DNA from: Polytrichum commune
Lineage: Eukaryota > Streptophyta > Polytrichopsida > Polytrichales > Polytrichaceae
Direction: 5' to 3'
NCBI GenBank assembly: GCA_950295325.1
Contig: OX485804.1
Location: 54,362,429 to 54,426,428 of the forward strand
Length of the DNA stretch: 64,000 nucleotides
Below the pieces are notes generated by a model. It was not told the DNA's origin. It was given only the letters and a program-made list of their open reading frames with translations, and searched no databases. Shown piece after piece: positions 34,032 through 45,964 of the stretch. The stretch's first letter is position 1, and every line of letters begins with the position of its first letter. The position numbers were made by a program, and so were the translations under genes.

Positions 34032-34114
34032 GTCCTGTGCAGGGTGCCTGCAGTTCCAGTACCAATAGTTTTGCAGGCTTACTAGCTAGCCAGCTAGCCA
34101 AGGAGAGGATTGCC

Positions 34115-37100
34115 ATGATGTTCTCCAGGGCTGGGTTTGGGTTGGGGCAACAAAACTATTCTTGGAGTGATCTTGATCTCAAGCTTGTACTCGCAGCATC
34201 CGTGTCGATGCTGCTAGTGTTGTTGTATTGCTTTTTCCATGGATTTTTGAGTGAGTGGAAGTCTAGCAAGCTGCCACCAGGACCTTGGCCTTGGCCTATT
34301 GTGGGAAACTTTCCTCACATCACTAGTGCCCTCCCACACCGAACCCTGTGTGCACTCGCCAACAAGTTTGGGGGCCTCATGTATCTGCAATTGGGTATGG
34401 AGACCAAAGAAATCGAGGCGTCTGTTTGACAACATATATAGATACTTATCACAATAACACCAGTTTACAAAGTGTCAAAAGCTTTCAATACATTCACAGG
34501 ACGTTTTCAATGTTTATTCAACATCTTAAATTTGTGGTGCAAAGTGTCGTCTAGTGGGCGGTGTTGAGTGAGCCTATATATATTAGTTGCTCAGTGGACA
34601 CTAGTATGAAGGCCACTTGTTTCCTTAACGTTGTAATAAGGTTTGGTTTGAGTCAAGTTTGCTATTTTACTAGTAGTGACATGTATTGGATGAATTGTGA
34701 GGAATGCAAATGTGTTGTCGCCAAAGGTGAATTGTCTCTCATTCATGCCAACCCCTGATTGGTGTCTTGTATATTTTCAAAAACACAATGTCATGGCTCG
34801 CCATTAAAATTCTCTAGTTTTCCAATTGCACATGAGTTCAGTCTATGCTCCAGGGAAAAGCTTCTCTCATTTATGCCAACCCATGGTTGGCATCATATTA
34901 TCTCTATTGTTACGATGGCGAGATGAGTCACTAACATTATCTACTTTCTGGTGGGCACATGAATTCAGTCCGTGCTCCATGGTGAAGCATCTCATTCATG
35001 CCAACCCTTGGTTGGTGCCATATGATCTCTCTTATTGCAACATTGTGGCTCGCCACTAAGTTTCTCTAGTTTCTGGTTGCACATGAGTTCACTCTATGCT
35101 TGAGGGTGAAGCATCTCTCATTCAAGCCAACCCCTGGTTGGGGTCATATTATCTCTATTATTCCAACATCAAGACTTGTCACGGAAATTAACTAGTTTAT
35201 AGTTGCAAATGTGCGCAGTCTATGCTAAAGGGTTAAGCATCTCTCATTCACGCCAACCCCTAGTTGGCCTCATATCTCTCTTATTCTAGCGTCAAGACGA
35301 GTCACTAGAATTATGGAGTTACACTTTCTACGTGCCATGGGTTCAATCGGTGCTCAAGGGTGAATCACCATTTCTTAATCACACATCATGTCTCTGAAAG
35401 TCTACTAGTCAATAAATCCTTCTCATAATTTTCGGTTGCAACTTGTACATTGTAGGGACAAAGCCATGCATTGTGGTCTCAAGCGAGGCCGTCGTAAGAG
35501 AGCTCTTCCGAACCCGCGACGCCCTCTTCTCATCGCGGCCCCAAATGTTATTTTGGACTGCATCGAGCGGGAGCACAAATGTGAAAAACTTAAGTGGGGC
35601 TCCATACAATTTGTATTGGCAGCACCTGCGGCGGCTCTGCAACACCGAGTTGTTCACCGCCAAGCGCCAGGCATCTTACGAGCAAGTCCGGACCGAGGAG
35701 ATTCATGACATGATGAAGGTGCTTCTTGAGGACTCCGGAAATGGGAGCTCGAGCCAACCCCTAACCTTAAACACCCGGTTGTACGGTTTGGCGGCCAACA
35801 ACATTACCCAGATGCTAACCCACAAGCGATATTTTGGGACTGGCATGAATGTGAAGGATGAGCAAGAGAGGGAAGATTACAAGCGACTCGTTCATGGGCA
35901 CGTCGACATGTTTGCCAAGTTCGTTGTGAGTGACTACGTGCCATGGTTGAGCTTCGTGCCAAAGTGGCAGGGCATTCACGCGGAGTTTAAGGCCTTTTTT
36001 AAGTTCGAGCACGCCATCACAGAACGGATGTTTGAAGTGGAGAAGCACAAGGAGTGTGCGAAACAAAGGCGGCAGCAGCAGCAGGAGGAGGAGGAGGGCG
36101 GCTCGGACTTGGGGGAGGATGTATCATATGTGGCAGACTTTGTGGATGTGCTGTTGGCAACGCCTTTGGAGGGCGGAAGACCCCTCTCTGACAGAGACAT
36201 CAAAACAGTACTCACGGTAAGGAGAGAGATATTCTTCATGCGCCACTGTATCTCAAGTAATAATTTCATACTAATAAGCTTAACATGATCCAAAACTGGT
36301 TCTCGTTGCCATAACTTTGCGAAGCCCTCTTTACAAGTCCCGCATGTCCAGGAGTAAGAGATGTGGGTGGTATTCAATTCGGTCTACATGTTCTCCACCT
36401 TCTGCAAGTTAGATTTACACAATCAGACTTGTGTTGCATTAGCAAGTCTACGATGAAGCATAAAAAAATTACTAGATTGAAAATAAACCTCCCCTGATTC
36501 AATTATGGTTATCGAAAGTGTATGTTTGTCGATTCCTTAATGCATTGCTAGGATTTGCTAATGGGTGCAAGCATGGTCAAGTGGACAACTCATGATCCTT
36601 GCCTAGTGTTAAGTGAAAGTGATTCATTTTTATGTACTAACTTTGAATTTTGTGAACAAAAGAAGATTATAGACATTTCAATAACATACTCATCTACAAA
36701 GGCAAGCAAATTATGATGACCAAAAAAATTCCAAGAAAAGTCTACATATTTTAGAAGACGGTGCAAGTGGTGTGCAAGAAGGTGATATTGAGCAAGTGAT
36801 TGTCTAAAATTTGTTTTAAATATGATAACATTACATTTAATTGATGGTTTTCTACAAAGTTTTGTGATGATGCCATCAAGTAGACAATGATTTCAAGGAA
36901 TAAGAAAAATTTCAACTCCAAAATAATTAAGGTCATGAAATTCACGTCCAAAACCACATTCAACCATTTGCTTTTGAGCACTTTTGATACTAAAAATTGA
37001 AGATCTTAACTTGATATTTTATATTTGAGTATTTAACACAACAACAAAGGTCATCATAAAAAAATCCAATTTAGATAACGCCTTGATACTAATTCTAGGC

Positions 37101-38871
37101 CTTTGACCAAAAACATTATGCTTTTAGTATACCAGAGCACTTTTTTGGTCCACTTTACCATGCTTGCACCCTAATTGTGTTCCCTATTGAGTGTGGAGTA
37201 GTTAATGTAATTTGACGACATAGTCCAATCTCTTTAAACATATGTCCTCATGTTTGTTCTTTGATCCTCACTGAACTACACACAATCAAATTTAGGTGTC
37301 CAATTAAGAATGACAACCAAATAATACCCATATACCTTAAGCTCGGAGTTGTGCAAGCACTATTCACTTAATATACTTCCCCTTACCCAAATTCAATGGT
37401 ATTGGAATTGGAGGGTGACCTAGGGAAGTAGTTGCCTCTACTTATGTAACATTCTTTCAGAGCCTTGTGAGGATCCTAGATGGACTATTTCCTTATTTTC
37501 TACTCAAGGAATCAATCTCCAAAACTTGGGGCCTCATTTCTAGAAATGAATACCAAATATCATAGACTAGTGGCAAGCTCTTTTTAGTGCTCACCTCATT
37601 GTGGCATTACAGAGAGGCAACCGCCATCATAGACCAAGGTTCATTTGAACAAGGTTTTTCCTAGTGTCATTACCTATCTGAGGGCGTTAAGTCAACACAC
37701 ATTCAATCATAAAATGTGTAACTCAAGTTAAATTGCAATATGGATCCATTGTAGATACCTATAAGAAGTAAAGATTGATTTTAATTTTTAATTTTTAATT
37801 TTTTTTTTGGGGGGGGGAGCTAACAACAACACTTGCTCTAGAATTATTTTCTATCTAGTATTAATGTGCATGCATGACAACAACGTACTTGGCTCTTACC
37901 CAATCATGATGGGGATATCTGTGTTAACCACATACTTTCAACCCACCATGTGGGAACCTAGGGACTTGCCCTACGAGAGATAGGTGCCAGACGGCTTGTC
38001 GGTGCCCATTCAAAGTGTTCACCTCCAAAAGGAGGCAATAGTCGTTGGGGGGCCCTCTAATTCACGTAATGCTTGATTCGGGATTACGTATAGACTTAGA
38101 CCAACTCGAAAATGGAGCTACCCCATAATTCGTGCCTGTGGCAATATCTGTGTTATGTTTTGTTGTGTTTCTTCCTTTCTTCATTTCTTTCTTACTTGGT
38201 TCTCCACACTACTTCGGTTGGGATGGTTGGCACTGCAGGACATGATAATCGGCTCAACAGAAACCACTGCAACCACAATAGAATGGGCAATGGCAGAGCT
38301 CATTTTGCACCCTGGTGCGATGAAACAAGTGCAAGAGGAGCTGGACACAGTGGTGGGTGCAAATCGACTTGTGCAAGAATCTGATGTACCCAACCTCCCA
38401 TACCTTCAAGCCTTTATCAAGGAAGTGTTCCGAATGCATCCTGCTGTGCCTCTGTCTCTTCCTCATCAATCAACCCATGCAACCGAATTCTTAGGGTTCA
38501 CGCTCCCAGCACGTACATACTTAATTCTCAACATTTTTGCCATCCACCGTGACCCGAGCGTGTATGAAAGTCCAGAAGTGTTCAACCTGGAGCGCTTTGT
38601 GGGTTGTTCTGAAGTGGACCAAACATTGGCCTGGAATTCATATGAGCTCATGCCATTTGGTGCAGGGCGACGCATGTGTCCCGGCTACAAGCTTGGCAAC
38701 TTGTTCATCTCCTTGGTGCTTGCTCACCTTCTGCATAGTTTCGATTGGACTCTGCCCGAAGGCCGAAACCCTGAAAATGTTGACATGACTGAAATTTTTG
38801 GAACAACAATGTCCATGAAGACTCCTCTTAGCTTGATTGCCCGACCCAAGAGCCCTGCTTTTTTGTACTAG
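34115..38871 (+). CDS. Cytochrome P450, A-type (CYP71 clan), gene 1
   Basis: Exons 34115-34394, 35456-36216 and 38239-38871 join to 557 residues, normal for a plant P450. A GTG-started frame reaches 34037, but ATG 34115 is the first usable start. Features in this numbering: hydrophobic ER anchor about 28-48, proline hinge LPPGPWPWP about 56, I-helix GSTETT at 352-357, ExxR (KEVFRMHP) with E409 and R412, and the heme loop FGAGRRMCPGY with Cys494. It ends SPAFLY. The product should be an ER-bound NADPH-P450-reductase-dependent monooxygenase. Its LPHR/NLPYLQ/SYELMPFGAGRRMCPG signatures resemble CYP75/CYP98/CYP78-type sequences, but the family and substrate are not identified. Intron 1 is phase 1 (GTATGG...TTGTAG). 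Intron 2 is the conserved phase-0 A-type intron before the I-helix. It converges with P450 gene 2. Confidence 0.88.
34736..35370 (+). repeat. Minisatellite in intron 1 of P450 gene 1, ~126-bp unit, five copies
   Basis: CTCTCATTCATGCCAACCCC begins units at about 34736, 34864, 34989, 35115 and 35241 (spacing 125-128). Each continues with TTGGTGTCATAT, CACTAAG/CGCCACT and a GAGTTCAGTCTATGCTC block. Units differ by scattered substitutions. Confidence 0.85.
36217..38238 (+). other. Intron 2 of P450 gene 1
   Basis: Begins GTAAGG and ends CACTGCAG. AT-rich. At about 37190-37320 it contains, inverted, sequence related to the repeat at 48530-48650 and 50830-50950 in P450 gene 2. A T-run followed by nine or so G occurs at 37793-37819. 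No other gene seen. Confidence 0.7.
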
Positions 38872-39409
38872 AACTAGGGTAGGTCTGTGCCATAGAGCCC
38901 ACCGCTGAAAGATGGGTCCAGAGTAGTATGCAAACGAAGAGACTCTTCATTTAAGCTTGCCTTCCTATAATTTTCTGTACTAGAACTAGTTTGGGCCCGT
39001 GCCATAGAACCCGCCACTAAAATTTGGGAGTAGTTTGCTATGAGCCCAAAATGGTTGCTCATATTTGTTTTATGCTTAGAATCTACTTAGAATTGCATTT
39101 GGAGTGTTATTGAAACAATCAAAAGTATAAAAAGAGTGAGGCTTGGTGTGGATTTATGTATAGGCCTTAAGCCTATTTTGTGTGGTGAAGTAGAAGCTTA
39201 GTGAGATTAGGGAGTGTTTTGGTTAAGTGAGTAGGGTTTGATGAAGCAAGGGGAAGGGCCTTGTATTTAAATGTTTGATTTAGAACATGTTTGTGTTGGT
39301 TTAGAGGGTGAGGGTTTAATGGATAGGATAAGGTCCTACTAAGTAGGAGAAGGTTAAGGGGTTTGTGGTCTTGGGTGCCTCTCCTCTTTTTCTTCCTTCT
39401 TCCTTCTTC

Positions 39410-39413
<4 letters not shown>

Positions 39414-39450
<37 letters not shown>
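39414..39450 (+). repeat. (CT)n microsatellite
   Basis: An uninterrupted CT run inside the solo LTR, in the region corresponding to the CT-rich leader at 9920-9985. Confidence 0.9.
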
Positions 39451-39451
<1 letters not shown>

Positions 39452-39571
39452 CTTGGAATTTGAGCTCTTAGAGTTAGAAAAATGTGGGAATTAAGAGGGG
39501 CTTAGTTGAAATAGTGGGCTTGGTTAGGGTGATTGGGAAGGGGGCTTGGTAGAATTAGGTTGGTAGTTAGT

Positions 39572-40150
39572 TGAAGCTGCTGGAATTAGCGAGCTTAGGC
39601 CAGTTAGCTGCTGGACTCGGAAAACTGTAGACAGTTGAAGCTGCTGGAATTAGCAAGCTTAGGCCAGTTAGCTGCTGGACTCGGAAGACTGTAGACAGTT
39701 GAAGCTGCTGGAATTAGCGAGCTTAAGCCAGTTAGCCTGCTGGACTCGGAAGACTGTAGACAGTGGGAGCTGTGGGACTTGGAAGACTGCAGATAGTTGA
39801 AGCTGCTGGAATTAGCAAGCTTAGGCCAGTTAGCTGCTGGACTCGGAAGATTGTAGACATTGGAGCTGCTGGAATTAACGAGCTTAGGCCAGTTAGCCTG
39901 CTGGACTTGGAAGACTGTAGACAGTGGGAGTTGCTGGACTCGGAAGACTGCGGATAGTTGAAGCTACTGGAATTAACAAGCTTAGGCCAGTTAGCCTGCT
40001 GGACTTGGAAGACTGTAGACAGTGGGAGCTGCTGGACTCGGAAGACTGCAGATAGTTGAAGCTGCTGGAATTAACGAGCTTAGGCCAGTTAGCCTGCTGG
40101 ACTTGGAAGACTATAGACAGTGGGAGCTGCTGGGATTGGGCCAGCTTAGG
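39572..40150 (+). repeat. Minisatellite in the solo LTR, ~64-75 bp unit, about eight copies
   Basis: The unit is AGTTGAAGCTGCTGGAATTA then GCGAGCTTAGGCCAGTTAGC and TGCTGGACTCGGAAGACTGT. Later copies gain a GTGGGAGCTGCTGGACT insert. GTTAGCTG is shared with the 33-bp minisatellite at 10230-10590. Confidence 0.85.
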
Positions 40151-40735
40151 CCAGTTAGGAGGCCGGGTAGTAGTTGGGATTGGTGGCCGGGTAAAAGGCT
40201 GGGTATGGACCTCGATGGGCCCGGTTGTGAACTCGATCGGATGCGGCAAGGGCCAAGGGCCTAGGGCATTAGGGAATTTAGTTCATATAAGTAAGAGAGT
40301 GGCATTAGGGAATAAGTTTTAATAGGGATTTGATTGGGGGGTTGTGAATTAACGTAGGAGAAAAGAGATAGACAAAGAAGAGCATTTTTTAATGCTTGTA
40401 CTCTTGTTATGGAATAAATTGGTGTGCAAGAATTGATGGGCATTGAAATGGACTTTATGAAGTTGGTAAGAGGGAGCTATGTGAAACGAATATGATACCC
40501 ATTCCCTCACCCGGACTAGAACGCTTAAGGGTGGGTGGTTTGGCCTCACATTTGCTCACGAAGAGAATCTTCATTTATGCTTGCCTCCTATGGAAGTTAG
40601 AACCTGCTATTTTTGTACTAAAACTAATTTGGGCCCGTGCCATAGAGCATGCCACTTAAAGATGGGAGTAGTCTACATTTGAAGAGACTCCTCATTTATG
40701 TTTGCTTTGTATAGAAGTTAGCCTGTGCCATTCCG

Positions 40736-40856
40736 GCATGCAATCTCTTTTATTGAGATGACTAAATCTTTGGGATTCACCATGATTCCTATGAAGACTC
40801 CCCTAAGCATGGTTGCCACCGGCCCCAAGAGCCTAGCCTTTAATATATGTCCTAGA
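40736..40856 (+). pseudogene. C-terminal P450 exon relic
   Basis: The frame reads IEMTKSLGFTMIPMKTPLSM then ATGPKSLAF, matching the last ~35 residues of P450 gene 1 (DMTEIFGTTMSMKTPLSLIA). The rest of the exon is missing. It is a fragment of another tandem P450 copy downstream of gene 1. Confidence 0.75.
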
Positions 40857-43590
40857 ATTAGAAGATTTGCAAATTTAAAGTTGTTGTAATTCATCCCAAG
40901 TACTACACTTGCATGCCAAAGAAATTAATTTCACACAACAAGCTACATGACATAGGGTGAGTTGCCATGTAGGCCACTCGCCCACTAGATTCTAGTGTGA
41001 ATAAGGACAAATTTGGATGGAATTTGGTGGGACTATATTCGTATGTGCCTACCAATTATTGCTATTTCAAATGTTTAATATTCACATGTGTTAGCAAACT
41101 ATTGCTATTTCAAGTGTTTATTAGAAACATGAAAGTCTAGCGACCCAAGGCCACAACCCTCCACATTCTAGGAGATCACCAGTGTGGTTGCTTATCTACA
41201 AGAGAACACTTCCAACCCATTATTGTCTAAAATCTAGTGGGCAAGCATCCTATATGGCAAATCACGTTGACCTTGCTAGCCAACACTCTTAGTGTGTGAT
41301 AAGTGACATGTTTAAACACCCCTCATCCCATGGTTTTGAAATTACCAATGTGCTCCACAATGTTTGAAGAATTTTTGCGTGGACACATCTACAATCTGTT
41401 GTGAGCATCCACCAATGACTAGCACTAGATGTTCAATGCAAGATGCAAGAAAATTAAAGAGAAAAATGTTGTGGACAATAAAAACATTGATATTGTTTGT
41501 TTGTGCAAACTAGACAAAACTTGCTAGGGATGGGCTTTCCAAGGTGGTCAATTGCCCAAAATCCTTTTTATATTTGCCTAGATTAACCTCGCATGCCTAG
41601 GTTGATTGTTGTGCGTTTGACAACATGGTGTTATATTCCAATTGCTTTGTTGTCGACCATGTCACTCAAATTTGACCCATTTCAGTGACATTCAATGTAA
41701 GAAAAGGTAAAACAACGTTAGACTTTACTTTGATGCGAAGGTGGCCCGTTAGCCATCCCCATTACACTTCTAGAGGGAAATAATTGGGGGGATGGTGTAA
41801 TGCTTAATTGTTAATAGGTGGGTCCAAGACCTGACATGAAACTATATCGGATTCCAATCTAATGGAATGAGGGGTTGATGTTTTTCAATTTTAAGTTTGT
41901 TAAGGACAATGTACATGCCATAATGAGGAGGGGGGGGGGGGGACCTACAACCTAGTTGGAAGATGGGAGCGATAAGTGCATCACATTTAGTGGGTATTTA
42001 GTGTGTTCACAAGCAATGGCCTCTGGAGAAAACCTACCATTGTAGTAAGTGAATTCAACGAATTGGAGGGTGAGTTGTAAGGATATTGAGAAGGGAGGTT
42101 TATCGATAGCGGGGGTTCCTTTGATACCAAAAATATATGGTCTTAATTGGGGAATGCATTTTCATTTGGGAAGGTCCCGGGAAGGTAACAAGAATAGGGG
42201 AGGAGCCAAGAGAGGAAGGTGTTGTTGGGACTTCTATAACTTTTATTCATGCGTGCATGTATGAGGGTAAAGTCTCCAGTGGTAGGGTGGGAGAGCAAAC
42301 TTGTGGAAATGAGATGGACCGCTTTATTATGTTGATAAGCGCAAAGATTGTTCATCTGTTTATTGGTCCAACATGAGAGGAGATGTGGACAAGAAGAAGA
42401 AGAACTCCGGTCTCCGGAGGAGGCCGGAGTGAATAAAGTGTCTGTTCGTAGAACATCCTAGGCCATGCCTTATGGCAGTGGTGTTAGATGTAAAACTACT
42501 TCACCCTTTGCAGATGTGGACAATTATCAATTTGATCTAGTTTGCAACGACCATAGAATGAGGAAAGAGTCTAGTACATTTTGTTTTCAAAAGCTTCTCG
42601 CATAACGACCACATTGGAATTCAAGTGTTTGTGTAATTTGAGCTTCTAATGTTTTCCAAAGGATCCAATACATATTGGACCATTCATCATGCAGATCTCT
42701 ATCATTTAGCCATTTGTTCACATACGGATATTGGAAAGTAGCAAATGATAGGATGGAACTACACTAATATGATATTTAGTGTCATATGGTAGTTTATGTC
42801 ACTATGGCAACTTTTCAGATGACACTTCTTATGAATAAGTACACAAATATTGTCATGGATGATGGATGAGTTCGTCCATTGGCCAAAACCCTACTTTCTC
42901 TTGTCAGCAACTTGTGATAAACTATTGTCATGGATGATTGAAATTTGGCTGAAAAATCACTTGGTAAGTCACAGTAATTACAACACTATGGATCTATAAT
43001 CCCCCAAAACATGTACAAGAAATGACAAATAATGTTGGGTTAACATTTATTGTTGGTGACACTACTGCAGTTGACAATCAGTATTGAGCAAGACAATTAG
43101 AATTGGTGACACTAAATATCATATTTAGTGTTGTTACCGAGGTGTTCTTTTCTGAATATAGTGTGTAAGTTTTCTAATAAACCGATCATGTTGACTGGAA
43201 GTCAGAATGCTAGCCAGCCAATATGGTACCCAGAGTCTTATAAGATGGAATGGGAAAGCATAAATAGTATCTCTTGTGGAACGGTGACCATGTTTAGCAG
43301 TTGGCTAGTATTATTGGCCTTTGTTTATTGACTCGGACCTCCTGGTTTGTTATGTGGTGACTAGTGGAGCAAATAATATGTGTCCTTGTAGCGGGATTGA
43401 GAATTTCGTCCTGGTGGTTATGTTGAGATGATGAATGAGGAATGTGATTGGAGTGGAGGCATATATTGTTGAGATTATTTGTGAAAAATGTAAATATCAT
43501 AGGGTAGGGATTTTGTAAATGACCATGCAGCCAACACCAAGTCATGTCCTCCACCCTCCACCCTCCACCCTCCACCCTGGCAAATGGTGT
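40857..43590. other. Intergenic, no gene seen
   Basis: Mostly low-information DNA. Items: a run of about 12 G at 41930-41941, a palindromic CACTAAATAT/ATATTTAGTG at 43109-43129, and a CCACCCT minisatellite (five to six units) at 43550-43578. Confidence 0.5.
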
Positions 43591-43598
43591 GAGTCAAT

Positions 43599-44420
43599 CT
43601 CGGGGGGGGGGGGGGCACTCCCTTGTATATTTTGCATACACCTACGATAATGACCTATTAAAATGGGGGCTATTTACCTATGAGAAAGGATTGTAAGGGA
43701 TGCTAATTTTTGAAATAATGGTACATTGTTGTGATTATTTGCACCCTATTGGTAATTATAAAATCTTGGATGATTGATTTTATGGTACCCTATATTACTT
43801 ATATGTCCAGGCTTCCGGTGGTGATTGCTTGATTGTTTTCGATTGTTTGGAAGCCGAATCCTCCGATTGTTCCAGGGCCTCGGAGAAGCAGAGTGCCACT
43901 CTTGCACCAAGTTGAGGTCTGCCAACTAGGGTTGATGGAGGCGGGGGCGAGAGAGGGCGGGAGCACAGTCTGGGGAGTTTTGTAGAGGAAACGGCTAATT
44001 GCCGAGCTTTCTGGAGGTAGCTCGGATTTTTCAATTTTTACCTGAGAGTGGGCCTAGAGAGTGCAAAATTTATCGGTTGATAGCCCCCATTTCCTAATGT
44101 ATTTAGGCAATTAGCCGGCATTTTTTTTTTCATTTATGCAATTTCCGAAAGATCTAAAGTGGGGCCAGTTTTATATTTTGGTGGCAAAGTATTTAATTTT
44201 TGAAACTATCGTTTTTCCTCCATGCTATTTTATATGTACCACTTAGGTAATTTAATCATGTTTTGTCAAATGCTATATTACATATAATTATGTTTCACAA
44301 TCCCAGAGCACCCTATACTACATCTAATAATTTTACAAATTTTACGCCAAATTTTTATACAAGACCCTATATTTTATCGCACGTAGTTCCTACGTTTTTC
44401 GCCAGTGCCCCCCCCCCGAG
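43599..44420. mobile_element. DNA transposon with G-tract inverted ends, 822 bp
   Basis: The left end is CTC followed by about 14 G then CACT. The right end is AGTGCC followed by C's then GAG. GAGTCAAT precedes the element (43591-43598) and TCAAT follows it; if one GAG was lost, the duplication is 8 bp. The copy at 49410-49750 has the same ends and a clear 8-bp duplication. No transposase. Short frames inside are not supported. Confidence 0.65.
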
Positions 44421-44511
44421 TCAATTTTTATTCCATTCAAAATCAATTAAAGTTAGTTGAATAAATTTTCCTACAAATTACGCAATAATGTTATTTAAAG
44501 CATTCAAAGTC

Positions 44512-44531
44512 TCTCTCTCTCTCTCTCTCTC
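44512..44531 (+). repeat. (CT)n microsatellite
   Basis: A run of about ten CT units next to the P450 exon relic. Confidence 0.9.
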
Positions 44532-44534
44532 GGA

Positions 44535-45420
44535 CACATAAGGCCCCCAAACTTGGTCACTAGGAAACAAAACACTCGATGCAGCAAGCAGTCCCTAGCT
44601 CCCACCATGTCCAAGATGTTACCAACAATGGGATATGGCCAAGGTCTAAGGTGAAGCAATTTCCTTCTCTTCTACTCAAATTAACGCAAATGCAAATAAG
44701 TTATTCTCAATATCAAACTATAAATAGTAGAGACATTAATGATGACATGACTATGATTTGAATATCACTCCCAAATTGCTACACCCATAAATTCTTCCCA
44801 ACTCTTGACAAAATTGAAATTTTGTCCAAGCCAAAATAATTTGTGTCATCTTGGAAAATTAAGTGACTTAGCACATCGACATGTCATGCCTAATTATATC
44901 CGAACACTACTAGAATGTAGTGGATTTAATGTCACATTTGTTTGTCAACTTTGTGACATTCTTGGTTTCCACTAAGAGAAAGTGTCATATTTGTGACATT
45001 ATTGTGATCAATAAGTCAACATTAACGCAGTCAAAACACATTAGTGAAATTAACATTAGTTTTGCTAAAGATGAAATGATCCACATACAAATGACAGCAC
45101 ACAGTGCAGGCTGAGGGAAGTATATATTTCTGAACACAAAGGGAGCTACATTAGTTCTATGTCACGCCAACAATACGAGATTCAGTAGGGGTTTTCAACA
45201 CGTAGATCATAAGCTTATACATGGTTCATATGGGCGAGTCAGTTTTGGTGCGATGCAAACAATATGGGCCAGAATCACCCACGTATCACATGGAAGATCA
45301 TGAATGGAGGCTCTCTTGACAAGATTTGAGCTCTTTCAGGAGAATTTAAAGCCCTTCAAGACGGTGGGCTATTGACTCATGCATGACAATTAGCTCAGTT
45401 TTCTCGCACAGATGAATAAA
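44535..45420 (-). pseudogene. Relic of P450 exon 1 and its 5' flank
   Basis: Aligns in the same orientation with 51900-52510 of P450 gene 2. AGGCCCCCAAACTTGG, CAATGGGATATGGCCAAGGT and the further upstream TATAAGCTTATG block are shared. Stops and C-to-T/G-to-A changes have destroyed the frame. About 170 bp at 44890-45065 is extra here. Past 45300 similarity weakly continues with 53070-53200, with no counterpart of the transposon at 52517-53066. The transposon therefore came after the duplication. Confidence 0.75.
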
Positions 45421-45964
45421 TTTTAATAGGGGGCAAGCAGGGGCAGAACTCCTTGAATCAGCTATGCTGATAGTGCTGCAGTATATATGTACCTCCATAA
45501 CAACTTCTAGTAGTTGTGTTCATACGAGTCCCACATTGCACAAAACTCTTCATTAAAAGGTAACAATTTATACACAACAGAAGGTGTGGTGGTGGGAGTG
45601 GCTATTGCCCTGCTGCTCTTCACCAATGCCTTGCTGCTCTTCAATGTTGCCCATCGTTCCAGATAGGTGGATACTACATGAAAATGAGTGTCATATGCAT
45701 GGGTGCTAATGCCTACACATGCCTACCCAAAGTACGTGGTCAACGATGAGGTCATCTCTTGACCGCGCCTTCCTGTTGTCCATCATTCCAAGGATGATCA
45801 TTCAAAATTTTATAGTAGATAGTGTGAGGATGGCGTAGAAGCCGGGACATGAATTCATATGCACATGTGCAACATGTCAAGTGGGGACGGCGTGGACCGA
45901 TATTATTAACCTACATGCAAAGAGCACTTCCATGTGAAGCCAACATACTTATCTATCCATCTAT
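45421..45964. other. 3' flank of P450 gene 2, no gene
   Basis: Candidate 3' UTR and terminator sequence of gene 2. Nothing else recognised. Confidence 0.4.

Larger units (their letters stand above)
39039..40550 (+). mobile_element. Solo LTR, 1.51 kb, related to the 9553-12809 LTR
   Basis: It starts TATGAGCCCAAA and ends TTTGGCCTCACA (inverted 12-base ends). TTTGC flanks both sides at 39034-39038 and 40551-40555. The first ~450 bases follow the same order as 9553-10200, including a CT-rich tract and GAGCTCTTAGAG. The tail differs from the 12-kb element's LTR, so the two are sister families sharing U3. Confidence 0.75.
38860..40735 (+). repeat. Tandem ~115-130 bp repeat spanning the stop codon and 3' flank of P450 gene 1, split by a solo LTR
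   Basis: TTTTGTACTAGAACTAG occurs at the gene's stop (38862) and again near 38977 and 40612. Each is followed by GCCATAGA(G/A)C..GCC and AGAGACTCTTCATTTA-like sequence. Thus the last codons, stop and 3' flank were duplicated in tandem. The second copy is interrupted by the element at 39039-40550. Confidence 0.75.

Noticed and set aside
34037..34114. Upstream extension of P450 gene 1
   Set aside because: It begins at GTG, not ATG. The first in-frame ATG is 34115 and gives a normal P450 N-terminus.
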